The notes under the pieces were generated by a model. It made no database searches. It had not been told where the DNA came from and saw nothing but the letters and a program-made list of their open reading frames with translations. From Nannochloropsis salina CCMP1776 (taxonomy: Eukaryota; Sar; Eustigmatophyceae; Eustigmatales; Monodopsidaceae): DNA of 64,000 bases. The position numbers were made by a program, and so were the translations under genes. The stretch spans positions 215,800 through 279,799 of the forward strand of contig SDOX01000121.1 of the NCBI GenBank assembly GCA_004565275.1, given 5' to 3'. Shown here piece by piece: positions 1 to 11,259 of this stretch; position 1 is the first letter of the stretch, and every line of letters begins with the position of its first letter.

Positions 1-24
1 TCCCTCCCTCCCTCCCTCCCTCTG
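1..24. repeat. CCCT tetranucleotide microsatellite
   Basis: The window begins inside a run of TCCC units. On the minus strand it reads as Glu-Gly-Gly-Arg-type residues in the UPF0598 protein. Confidence 0.7.
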
Positions 25-860
25 CCTCCCCGCCTCCCTCCCACTCCAACGCTAGTTTCCCGCCCGCGCTCTCCCGCAACGCGTCTGACAGAAGGAATGC
101 CACGTGTGAACGCAGCAATCCAAAGCCGGGCTGTCCCCGCACTCGCTTCCCTCCCTCCACGGGATGATACAGACGCCCTGAGCGCCTCGACAAGTGCACC
201 TGGCGCGGGTCAAAGCGTTGTTGTAACCCCCCCCCAAAGACCAAACAACCTCCTCTGTCTCCCGACTTCTCGTTGCCCGACAGGGCAGGGAGCAGGTCGT
301 GAAAAACGACGGGCATGTCGGCGGGGAGGAGGTAGTTCATTTCTTTGCCGCATGGAGAGACGAAAGGGTAGGAGGGATGAAGGCCCGTGTCGTTGCGTCG
401 GATTTGCCGGAAAAAGAAATTGAGGAACTGGAGAAAATGGGCGGGATTGGAAGAAGAAGTCCGTTGAAGAGAAGAGTGAGCGTTGGATTGCTAATGCACG
501 GAGAAGAGGTAGTTGAATAAAGTTTATGAGCTCTTCGCTTTTCTCTCTTCCTCGTTGTGTTGCTCTCTTTCCCCCCCATTTCTGATTCATTTTTCCAGGA
601 CCTACCTTGTCATCCTTCAAACAAGATGTCATATTCTTGACGGGACTTTCCTCCAAGTATAACCGCCCCTGCAAATCGACAGTGTAAAAATAACGTCGTT
701 GCAAACCCTCCTCCTCGTAAAAGGCAAAAGGTTTAATTTGCTTGCGCATCCATTCATCAAGATAGGCGTCCTCCGAACCGGGTGCTGGTGAAGAAGAAGA
801 CGTGGAAAATGACGTGCAAGGACACGATAAACGAGGTGTGCAGGCGGGATATCTGGGCAT
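1..860 (-). CDS. UPF0598 family protein (C8orf82-like), 3' end cut by window edge
   Basis: Two exons are visible: 860-606 and 427-1, the latter still open at the window edge. Exon 1 ends with a family motif around YFYTVDLQGRLYLEES and CLKDDK, followed by a GTAGGT donor. Exon 2 opens after a CTCCAG acceptor with FLNFFFRQIRRNDTG, then PFVSPCGKEMNYL and later RLYHP and GLLRSHVAFLLS. These blocks occur in the same order in human C8orf82 (UPF0598), a conserved mitochondrial-type protein without a known biochemical activity. Both exons join in phase 0, giving 227 residues before the edge. The ATG at 860 begins a Ser/Pro-rich leader that could be organellar, but an upstream exon cannot be excluded. 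Family assignment is confident from the aligned blocks; function is unknown. Confidence 0.82.
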
Positions 861-1510
861 ATGTGATACGGCGGATGGCCGTGGCGTGTATCAGGGTCAA
901 ATGGAGATACGTAGCGCTTTAAAGCAAGACGCCAGGCAAGAAAGGGGACTAGAAACTGACCATTATCATCGATATCGTTGAAACCAACACAGTACAGTCC
1001 TCTGATAAATTTCTCTGCAGGGTCTTGTGTGCAGCGGATAGTTTACCTCACTCTCCCAAAATAATTTTATTACAGACAAATAATAGGAAACGACAAGAAA
1101 TCATGTACCTCACATGTGCCAGCATCCGCTTCATACTCATTTTGGTAGACTGCCTGTTTCTATGGTATACGCACGGAGACATTGATTCAGACAGAAAAAT
1201 GACGCAAAGAAAATATCGGCGGGTGCTCGTTGCTGTGAGCGAGACGGCCCTCCTCTTTTGAGAGCGACAAATATCCCGTAGGAGTGAATTCTACTGCATA
1301 GCAGCCGGACAGTAGAATTTGGGAGTTGCACTTTGCGACATAGAGAGTTGGATGTTTCTTTTAACAATAAAGATATCCTTCATCTATCACTAAGTCAGAA
1401 GCACGGAGAAGGAGGGGAGGTTGAAGCAGCGTGTACTGCGTTTTTAAAGCAGCCATTTGATTTATCTGATTCCTTCTTTTCTCCACCAACTTTCTAAAGA
1501 TATCAAACAA
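861..1510. promoter_or_regulatory. Divergent intergenic region
   Basis: This 650-bp gap lies between the 5' ends of the UPF0598 gene (-) and the GPN2 gene (+), so it should hold both promoters. It is AT-richer than the flanking exons. I see no coding potential, repeat or recognisable element in it. Confidence 0.4.
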
Positions 1511-3454
1511 ATGAAGAGAAGTCTCACCCATGGACCACGGTTTGGACAAGCTGTCATCGGCCCTCCCGGTGCTGGGAAGACAACGTATTGCCACGGCATC
1601 GCCCGTTTCCTGAGTGCGCGGGGTCGACCTGTGGCGGTCGTCAACTTGGACCCTGCCAACGATAAACTTCCTTTTCCTGTCGACATAGACGTCTCAGAAC
1701 TCGTGAATTTAGCGGTAAGGCTTGGACAGGAAAAGGGTGAGAGGGATCGAGCGCAAAGCTTCTTACGTTAGGTGCTGGGAATGGACCCTGAAGAGGGATG
1801 CCACAACGCAATGTGGGTCTAGACGACAGCCGAATGGATGTGCATGGCTTGTGGCTTATCTATGCTGTATAATCGTTATTTTGGGGGGTTGGTCTGTTCC
1901 CCTGTGCTCCCTCTCTTTGGTCGATCGCTTCCTGTCTGCCCTTCCTGTCCACGCACTTTTGAGCACAAGTTGCTCTCCCACTCCGGCGTCGATGTCGCAC
2001 AAATGTTCCCTCGCCATTCAAACGTCTCTAATTTTCATCGGTACTACCCAGGATGTCATGGAGACACATAACCTTGGACCCAACGGCGGCCTCGTGTACT
2101 GCATGGATTATTTGGAGCAAAACTTTGACTGGCTGCTTGAACGACTGGAAGCTTTGCAAGGACGGCGCTACGTCCTCTTCGATTTTCCTGGACAGGTATG
2201 CGCGGGGCAATGGTGGTAATCTCCGCGTGTAGAATGCGGGGTTTGGGGGGGCGTGCTTGACCCATCTGGGAAGGAAAACTGGAGGGGGCTGTCAAGCAGG
2301 GAGGCCTCTTGGACACAGGCAGGGGCTGGTCTCAGGGCCTGTAGTATTGTGAGCAAACGCAGGCTATGAAGGTTTTATGACATGTCGTTCGTAACTCCTG
2401 GTTACTATCGTATGTATATATTTATCGTCCCCTCCCATGTGCCCGGGCGCCGGTGGTATCCCTTACTGCCCTCTCTCTACGCCCGGGGCTCCACGTGCTC
2501 ACACGGTCCTGCACCTTGTCCCTCTTTCCTTCTGCACGCGGGGCGCACCCGAACAGGTCGAGCTCTACACGCATGGCGAGGCGGTTCAACGTCTGTTGCA
2601 ACGTCTGGAGAAGTGGGGCTGTCGGTTGACCGCCGTGCATCTGGTGGACGCACACCACTGCAGGTAGGTGGCGTCGCCGATCTGGGACCGATAGCATTGA
2701 TTTGAAATGGCGTCATCGTGGTTGACATATGCAAATGGCGGGTATAAAAATCTCCTTTCCCCCGCGACCCTGTCCTTCCCTTATTAGCGATGCCGGCAAG
2801 TTCATTTCGGCCGTGCTCATTTCGTTGACAACCATGGTGCGGCTGGAACTTCCCCATGTCAACGTTTTGAGTAAGGTAGATTTGGTCGAATCCTATGGGC
2901 GCTTGGCTTTTGACTTGAACTTCTACACAGATGTGGTTGATGTGCAACGTCTTTTGCCCTATGTGGGGACACGATCCACCTGCACAGACCCAGGGCGGGA
3001 AGGGGAGGAGGGCGGGGGCAGGGAGGACGAAAGTGGATGGGAAGAGGAAGTTAGGGAAGGCTCTATCGAGGATGGAGGTGAGGGAAAAAGAGACGGACGG
3101 GAAGCAGGAACGTCGGGGGGGGGGAGGTTCGCCAGACGGTATCGCAAGCTAAACGAGGCGTTATGTGAGCTAATAGAGGACTTTTCATTGGTCGCATTCC
3201 ATCCTTTGAACATTCAAGATGCCGATTGTATCGAAAGAGTGCTGGCGGTGGTGGATAAGTGCAATGGATACCTGTTAGGGGCAGAAGAAAGAGCACTGGT
3301 GGGAAGGGAGGGTGAAGCAGCTTTGTTGTCAACTCTGTCGGGCTTGGCGTTCAGAGCACAACCTGACGCGGATCGTGTAAAGGATGTGCAAGATAGATAC
3401 ATGGATATCGAAGACAGGGACGAAAATTCCCTGTCAAAAAACAAAGCGAGATAA
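1511..3454 (+). CDS. GPN2: GPN-loop GTPase 2
   Basis: Four exons (1511-1714, 2052-2195, 2557-2663, 2788-3454) join in frame to 373 residues. The N-terminus carries the P-loop [11 protein letters not shown], followed by VVNLDPAND. The GPN-loop region [20 protein letters not shown] and the switch DFPGQVE are split over exons 2 and 3. LLSKxD-type guanine recognition appears as VLSKVDLVE, and [13 protein letters not shown] closes the G domain. GPN2 is a cytosolic GTPase family member implicated with GPN1/GPN3 in assembly and nuclear import of RNA polymerase II. An acidic, Gly-rich insert of about 45 residues, encoded by purine-rich sequence at 2965-3130, replaces a short loop before the [10 protein letters not shown] block. 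All introns are GT-AG. The start gives the expected short N-terminus before the P-loop. Confidence 0.93.
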
Positions 3455-3993
3455 AGTAAATATAGCAAGGGAAAGCATATGGTCAGATTCAAAGACAGAT
3501 ATGTTTCTGTCAACCCCCCCAATGAATTCTTTCAGACTTCGTTCATTCTTTAGGGCTACCATTCAAATAAAAATGGCTCACATTCTCGCGCTTATTGCGA
3601 GCATTTTTATGTTTATGGCACGATCGAATGACAACGAATCAACGCAGCGGCAAGCGTCATCGACACATCTCCCCTGGAGGCAGTCTTCAAACAGTATATT
3701 TGTCAGATAACATTGTTGAATTCAACCGGTAAATATCCTTGTGCTTGTGCAGCGATCAGACCTGTACAACCAAGAGAGGATGCGGTCACCTTCGCACCAG
3801 GGCTGTTTATAAGTGCACTGGCCTTTGGTTACCACCCTTCGTGTGTCCGAGCCCGGCGACGGCAGCCAAAAAGCGAGCAATCCGTCACAAATGGAAAACC
3901 AAAATTCATTCCAACGTCCACCTGTTTTCCCCGCATTTTTCCTATTAGAACAGGCGAATATAGTGGAGGTCAAACGAAAGCTAGCACATTGCC
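3455..3993. other. Intergenic, no gene seen
   Basis: This 540-bp interval covers the 3' side of GPN2 and the upstream side of the kinase gene. It is AT-rich at the left end. No open frame here resembles a protein and no repeat is visible. Confidence 0.4.
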
Positions 3994-6412
3994 ATGCTAA
4001 GTACTCTACGGCTTTGCCGGCGGCCGGCAACAAGTAGCGGGACCTCCTACCCTTCCCTGCTGCTGCTTTGTAATTTCTTTCACGGGAGACCTTCTCACAG
4101 CACCATTATCGAGACCGGGAGCCGTACTCTTAACGCGACAAGCTTTAGTCGGTACGTACACAGCGTGGGGAGTGTAAGGCGCGTTTCTGGACATTTTTTC
4201 GCCACCGAGCTCGAGGCATCTCGCAGACTGCCCAGAATCCCTTGCCTTATTTATAACCTGAACAGGGAACGCGGTAACCTCTACCCATTCACACGCCAAC
4301 AAAGTCGACACATTGTAGTGTTTTCAGCGGAATTGGGCCGTCGTCTTGGTATCGATGCCCGGCGACAAGCAAAACCCTCTCGACCTTCCCAGTTGATCGT
4401 CACGGCACAGTGCTTTTTACCCTTGCAAGGCGTTGTGATTCAACAATTGCACCGCGAGCTTCGCACTCGCATTGGACATCAGATATTGAGGCTTCAACAT
4501 GTGCTCCCTGCGAGCAAAGGAGTGGACAACCTGCTTGCCCTTCACATCGACGTGTACGAACGCTTGTGGGCGTTGGACGATGCCATTGCCTGCTTGGGTA
4601 GCAAGGACATGAAGCCCGTCGTGATTGAGAGTTTCAACCATTTGATGAGCGAAATCGAAGGTAGAATGGCCATGGTCGTAGAGACATTGATGGACGGGCT
4701 GAAGGAGAGCTACAAGCGGCAGGCGGAGGGCGCCCCCCCGCCCCCAGGCACGGACCCTATCACCCCGATCGTCACCTCTCAAGTGGATCGATTCCTGCAA
4801 GCTCGGATAGGGATTGGTGAGCGATAGCGTCGAGGAGCAGGGAGGGAAGGGACCACAAGTGCGGGGAGCAGGAGAGCTTTGCATGGCGAGGGCGGGAGGG
4901 ATGATGACGGGCAGTAAGGATGGTGGGTGCCTGGATGACCGCTACTCACCCTCCCTCTCCCTCCCTCCCTCCCTCCCTCCCTCCCTTTCTTTCTCCCCTC
5001 GGCCATGCACTAACCCAACCTACAGCTACGCTCATCCGCCACTACTTGGACATCATCAAGTCGCCGGGCGAGCAAACTTTTGTGCCCACGACCCCAGTCC
5101 TGAATGGGGGGGGAGGGGGAAAAGACGGAGGAGCGGAGGGAGGGGATGAGGAGGAGGCCATGACAGGGATGATACCTTCGCCCTCCTCTTCCGCCTGGCA
5201 CGAATCGCCGTACGTGGTGAACAAGCGGTGGGGCTCAGTGGTGGAAAATTGCCGGATCAAGGAGCTGATCGACGATTGCAGGGCGGAGGTCGAGGCCTTG
5301 TGCGAGCATTACTACCAGGGTGAGGGGCAGGGAGGGAGGGATTGGAAGGGAAGGATTTAAAGGAGCGGGGAACAGAGGGAGGGAGAAAAGGGAAAAGGGA
5401 GGGAAAACGAGCGGCACCCAGCAAGGAGAAGCTCTTCTGGCTTGGTTCTCTCTGACCGGGCACCCGCCCTTCCTATTTCCCTCTGTGTCTTTTCAACGGC
5501 TCCCGATACTTTTCTCAGAACGGATCCCACCCGTGGTCATAGACGAGCCTCCCGGCGCGGTCGCCACCCTCATCCCCGCCCATTTCCACCACACCCTGTT
5601 TGAAATTTTGAAGAACGCCTTCAAGGCCACGGTGGAAAGTGCGGTGCGCCGAAACTTGAACAACATGCCTGCTGTCAAAGTCCGGGTAGGTGCGGACGGC
5701 TTATTTCTGTCTTCCCCTTCGTCTCCCCCCCCTCGCCCCCCCCGGGCCCCTTCCTTGTCTTCTCCCTTGCTTGCCCTCCTCACACACACACCCGCGAGGA
5801 CTTGGAATGTCTGCGCCTTGGAGGACGAGTGCATCGATGTTGTCGTCATGACCGCAGTGTTGACCTGATCCCCCCCCCCACCCTACCCTTTCCACGTGGG
5901 TAGATATTTCCCGGGAAAGAGGAAGTCTGCGTGCGGATCCGGGACTTCGGGGACGGGATGTCCCTCCGCACCATGTCCAATGCCACCGAATACCTCTTTA
6001 CGTCCGCGGCCGAGACATACGAACAGCAGCAGCAGCAAATGCAACAGAGCTACCAACCGGCCATGGAGCCCATGCAGGGCATGGGGATTGGTTTGCCCGT
6101 CTCACGGCTCTACGCCCGGCATTGGGGGGGAGGTGAGGTGCTGGCGCGGAAAATTAGGCATGGGGAGGTCGGATTGTGGTCTGATTCGTACCAATGGAGG
6201 GGGGGGGGGGGGGGGGGCGTTTTCTAGGGACGGCCTGTTGCTCCTTGTCTCTTCCGCGCTCTGACATGGCTTTCCACCCCCTTCCCGCCTTTCCCCCCCT
6301 CTTCAACACAGATATTCGCCTCATCTCTGTTCAGGGTTGGGGAACGGATGTGGCCATTTATCTGTCTCGGAAAGACTTGCCGGAGGCCATTCCCGTCCGC
6401 GTTTTTGACTAA
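3994..6412 (+). CDS. PDK: Mitochondrial pyruvate dehydrogenase kinase (PDK/BCKDK family)
   Basis: Five exons (3994-4816, 5026-5319, 5519-5685, 5904-6132, 6312-6412) total 1,614 bp in frame, giving 537 residues. PDKs phosphorylate and switch off the E1 component of pyruvate dehydrogenase in the mitochondrial matrix. The catalytic core is of the GHKL type. It has an H/N-box PAHFHHTLFEILKNAFKATVE, a G1 box RDFGDGMS, a G2 box GMGIGLPVSRLYAR and a final GWGTDVAIYL. The helical B-domain contains FLQARIGIATLIRHY across the first splice site. The N-terminus is basic and Ser-rich, compatible with a mitochondrial presequence. The H-box context favours PDK over branched-chain kinase. The ATP lid is expanded by a Gln/Met-rich stretch (near 6020-6080), and a Gly/Glu-rich loop lies at about 5100-5160. 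Intron 4 holds a long poly-G tract. Confidence 0.93.
4947..4988. repeat. CCCT tetranucleotide microsatellite in intron 1 of the PDK gene
   Basis: Tandem CCCT units form the pyrimidine-rich part of the first PDK intron, upstream of its CTACAG acceptor. Confidence 0.75.
6198..6218. repeat. Poly-G tract in intron 4 of the PDK gene
   Basis: An almost uninterrupted run of about 18 guanines lies between the donor at 6133 and the acceptor ending at 6311. It could form G-quadruplex RNA and is also prone to length error in sequencing. Confidence 0.75.
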
Positions 6413-8059
6413 AGGCCTCGAGGCGGGAAAATGGAGACGGGAGCAAGCGGTGGTCGTAGTAATTTGTCGCGAATTTATACGAGGGCGATTTAATGAGGTG
6501 CTTTCTTTGGCAAGGAGGGAACGAAACAACATGTAGTGTGGCATATGCTAGTTGCCGTGCTGTAGATGTGCGTCCTGTTTTCGGGGGGAAACGACGATGG
6601 AGGTGAGGAGGGTAAAATATGTGTAGATATTCATACATTAAATGCATAGACATATACTCATACATAGATTCGAGGTGGAGGAGTGTCAGATGGTTGGATG
6701 CAGGGTGTGTGGTTTTTGAGGGTCTAGGGTTTCTACTCGAGCAGATATATAGCTTGAACAAGAGCCTGCGAATAGCTTTTTTTTCGCCCATTGTGAAATA
6801 AAGAGATACCGTTGTGAGCGTGCCTCCACCATTGTCATTGGTGGGAATTTATCATGAAGAATTAGTTTGTACATAGATCGAGGCCCTTGTCGAGCCAAAA
6901 CTTTATTTCTTCCTCTTGCTTGCTTGAAGAGCTCGACGAACGTACGTCGTTGAAAACTAAGTAAATGCGCACCAACTTCTTGTAACCTTCATTCTTCTTT
7001 CTTTATCACGCGTCGGAGATATACTACAATCCTTGGAAAAATGTAATATTCGTGTAACCATTTGGGTGTCTTTCCTGTGGAAGACAAGAGAGTGCAAGGG
7101 CCAGGAGAGGGTTATCGCCTCTCTAAATTTACTGTGCTAACATATCTCAACCTGCATGACCGAAGAGGGCATATTTTTGATTTTTAAGAACGTAAGGGTG
7201 ATCATGCACGTATTTATCCCCACACTCGTATCCGCTTGCGTGCTTTGGCTTTTTGGAGCACCTCAACACCTTTTATCTCCTAAAAGCAGAAGAAGAGATC
7301 GCCCGAAAATTTTCATCATATGCAACCAGGGACAAATCAGCATCCCTCATTTTGTTCCCACGTCCGCAGTATTTCCGCGTTTGACAAGCATGAGATTCTC
7401 ATCACTCTTAATGTATGGCGCACACATTCAGCGTAAACGATGATTCGAAAGACCCGACGACCAAAAACTTGGTTTCGAGACCTCTCCCAATCGACAGCAC
7501 GTGGCGAGCATCGTCTTCCTAACGGGCGAGGGACTTCATACCACGTCCGACCAGGCTTTACCATTTTAATTTACCGTCCTGGACCCACCGCCCAGGACGC
7601 AAGTATGATAGATAGATTAATCATACATGCCTGACTAGGATGTGTGGATTGAGTGTACATTCTCCTGTTACTGGTCAGGACAATTTTTCGGAGGGCCCTC
7701 CCTGTAGCCCATGGAATCAGAAATTTCATTTTTGAAATCCTGAAGAGGTGCACCGCCCACCTCGAGGTCCGGCCCGCCCCCTGGCTTGTCCACGCGCTTC
7801 CGGCCTGTCTGAGGCGCAAACGGAATATTTGGATGGGCATTGATGCCGTGGTGGTGCATGTGTGGCGCGGGACATTTTGAACGCAAACCTGGCCTTTATT
7901 TTTGCGCCATGTGTACAGGACTGACCGTTGACCGAAGCGAGCAACTGTTCGCTGATGACCCAAAATTTGACATTCGTCTACACGTCCATATTATCTGGAC
8001 ACGAAAATCGCTCCTTGCTAATATTCACCCACTCACGCTGTCATATCAGGCATACCATC
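6413..8059. other. Intergenic, no gene seen
   Basis: About 1.65 kb separate the kinase stop from the RWP-RK start. An AATAAA at about 6797 lies in the right place for a late poly(A) signal of the kinase gene. The remainder is mixed composition with only short frames whose peptides resemble nothing. Its length suggests the transcription-factor gene has a long 5' leader or promoter here. Confidence 0.35.
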
Positions 8060-11000
8060 ATGTATACCGGTCAAGTGCTACCAGCTGCACCGCCTCAATC
8101 CTTGTCGTGTGCTTCAGATTCTACGATTAGCATCACTCCGGACGCAAATACCTATTCAAATCCAAATATCGATGCCTCAGACTGCAAAACCCATCCTCCT
8201 CCAGCGGCCGCAGCGGCCACGGCATGCGGTAAAACCATCGTTTCAACCATGGGTTGCGACACGGGCGGTATCAAAGCGGCCGCTTCCAGTCCTGCAGGGG
8301 CAGTGACCGGCACGAATACGACCTCTGTTGACATGCTGGCATCCGAATGGCTTTTATCCTTGGCTGCCGGTCCTGTGCACCAACACCCGCCCCAAAAATC
8401 ACCCCGCACGTCCACGCTCGGCAGTGTAAGTCGCGACGGACGGCGATGTACGAGCTTTTTTTCTTTTGTCGATAGGCCCGAACATCAGTTCCTAAAGTTT
8501 TGCCTTCCAAACTCTCATTTTTCTCTCCATTCCAAAATTCACAGCCTTCAGGTGTCCGTGCTGCTGCTTCCTCCGGCATTGGTTCAACGAGTTACAAGGC
8601 AACGTCCGGAGCACCTCGCCCACTATCCTCGCCCACAGCACAGACAAAGTGTTCGCGCTTCCCCTTTTCGCCCTCAGGCGTGCACGGCCCCCGCTCTTCC
8701 GCATTTCCCTCGACCGTGCCGTCCTTGTGCTCCACGTCACCCATTTCTTCCTCCACAAGCCTCCCGCAAGCTTCGACGACGATGGACGTCGGGGTAGAGA
8801 ACGAGCCGTTAAAGTCCCTCCGCGCCTTGGGAGCCGCGAACGCGGCGAGCCAACCCTCCTCCGATGGCCAGACAACGCGGGTCCGACGGACGCGAAAGAC
8901 GCGCACGTCACCCGATCGCATCGCTTTCCCTTCTCCGGGTACCTTGCCGGCATCCCCTCGGTCCAATCCCGGCCCCGGCCTTCCCTTGGCTCGACCCTCC
9001 CTCCCTTCCGACCCGATCGACCAGACGGACGCCTATGGCGCGACGACGACAAGCAGGGTGGCACCCGCAGTAGGAAGGAGCCATGGTGGACTCTCTCCTG
9101 TGCCTGTTCAAGAGAAAGAGCTGCAGTTGCTCCAGAGCTTGCAAGGCCAGCGCCCCGGTTGCGGCGGGGGGGAGGGAGGTCGCGTCACCCCTCTACAATC
9201 TGTGGGACTGGTACGGCCCATCCAGCCGTTGAAAAGCCAACCTTCCCCTACCAGCCCTCCTGGCACCAAGTCACCGCGGCCATCCGCCTCGACCCTTGCG
9301 TCTGGAGGGGCCAGTCGGTCGTTGAAAAGCGTCAGCTTGGTGGAGCTCCGCCGGTACTTCGACCGACCCATTGAAGACGCGGCCCGCGCCATCGGCATTT
9401 GCTCCACGCTCTTGAAAAAAATCTGCCGGCGGTACCATATCAAACGCTGGCCTTACCGGCAGGTGAAAAGCCTGGACAGGACGTTGGAGTGCCTGAAATT
9501 GGCAATGACCACGGCGCGGGCCTCGGCAGGACAACCGGGCCACGACCCCAAGGAGGAAGCGAGGCTTTGTCAGCAAATACGGCTATTGGAGGCGCGCAAG
9601 GTCGAGTTGATCGAGAGTTCCACGACCCTAGGCTCTGTTCAAATCGCCGTGGAGGGGGAAGACTTGACAGAGGGCAAGGGGCGAAGGACGGAGGGGGGGA
9701 CGGAGGATGGCCGGAGCTTCCAGCTCCCGAGTCCGGCTTTCCTCGCCTGGAGCGAGGGCCCCTCCCCTCCGCACGCGCCTCTCTCTGCCCCCAGCCCTAT
9801 TGCCCCATGGACGCCGGTCGGTGCCACGACTACGGGCGGGCACAAGCGAAAATGCTCGGACGGCGCGGGGGACGGCGAAGGAAGCCGCCACAGGGACGCT
9901 ACCCCCGACGAGAGCACCGACGACACGAACGACGTCAACAACAAGAGCAGCGGCGGCTTCGGCCACGGCGTGGCCAGGGCCCCCTCTACCACCAGCATGT
10001 TACACTTGATGAGCATCAACTCCCCTACGTTCGAGAAACCTGCGTCTCCTGCCCTCTCCGTCCCTTCCTCCGTCCCGCCCTCCTTCCCTTCCTCCATTCC
10101 TCCCTCCTTCCCTTCCTCCTTCACCACTGGCCCACCCTGCGGCTACACGGGAGCCTCTGGAGCCATCTCAGCGCCACTTCAGGACTCGCTCCCTCCGTCG
10201 ATGCCATTCCACGTCTTTCTCCCACAAGCAACGGCAGTCCAGCAGGTGTCCACCCATCTACATCAGGGAGATGCAGCCGCTGCAGCGCCTGCCCCCCCCG
10301 CTGCTGCTGTCGCTTCCCTGGGAGCGGCGGCGGGGATGACCACATGCGGAATTGGCACTTCCTTTGCCCCTCCCTCCTTCCCTTCCTCCTTCCCACCCTC
10401 CTTAAACCCTTCGTGCTTTTATCCCATTCCGAATTTATACGGCGGCTTTAACGAAGGATTTCCCGCATCCGCTGCAGTGACCGAAGGCGGGACCCAGGGT
10501 GGCGATAAAGCAGGCCTGTCCATGGATACTCTAAGAGCTGCATACATCCAGCACATGGCCCTTGCCCGAGCGCAAATGCGGAATATGTATCCTTCACCTT
10601 TGCCCTATGTCCCCTCCTCCCAGGCGACATCGAGTGGGACAGCAGGGGGCTTGGGTGGCCAGGCACCCTTCCTACATGAGCAGCAGACATTCCAGCTTCA
10701 GCAACAGCAACAGCTCTATCAGCAACAATATTACATGCTCTGGCTGCAACAACAGCGACAAGTCCCTATGCCCATGCCAGCGTTTGCTTTTCCTCAAACA
10801 TTGACCACGGACTTGACAAGGCCAAAGACGGACACCGCTGCCATTGCAAAAGGGGAACCAGGGAGCACCAGTGCCCAATGTGGAACCGCAGGGAAAACCG
10901 AGAGCGGAAAAGAAGGTTTTGAAGAGAAGGCGAAGGCGGCCACAGATCCGGTGCCTGCCCATCAGGCCCGTGCTCCGCCCAACACGATCGCTGCAGCAGG

Positions 11001-11259
11001 CAAGGGGCTCGGCTCCCCGTGCACGCCACAGGGAGAAGGCGGCTCTAATTTAGGCAGGTCCACGACGGTGCACACCTCACCTCAGCCGGAGGATGACAAG
11101 GAGAGGGAGCAGGAGGAAGGAGAACGGCTCGTGTCTAAAGCCAAGCTGGACGCATGTCCTTGCCCTACAGACTTGGGATGGAAGGAAAGTGGCAGCGCGG
11201 GGAAAGGGGTAGGAGAAGGGGTCACTGACAGCGCGGCCTTACCCTCGCAGCGGCAGTGA
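8060..11259 (+). CDS. RWP-RK domain transcription factor
   Basis: Two exons, 8060-8425 and 8545-11259, join in phase 0 to about 1,026 residues. The DNA-binding RWP-RK domain is at residues about 381-435. It contains VELRRYFDRPIEDAARAIG, then LLKKICRRYHIKRWPYRQVK and SLDRTLECLK. The signature reads RWPYRQ rather than the plant consensus RWPxRK. A short charged helix follows (LCQQIRLLEARKVELIE), a possible dimerisation segment. The rest is low complexity: Ser/Pro-rich repeats encoded by a CCTCCCTTCC-like repeat at about 10060-10125, a Gln-rich stretch near 10690-10760, and an acidic C-terminal tail. RWP-RK proteins control nitrogen responses and gamete or egg fate in the green lineage; in stramenopiles the roles are mostly unknown. 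The ATG at 8060 is an inference from the splice join; in-frame ATGs further down are alternatives. Confidence 0.85.

Noticed and set aside
9399-10451. 350-codon plus-strand frame
   Set aside because: It overlaps the RWP-RK exon in another frame; only the RWP-RK frame carries a recognisable domain.
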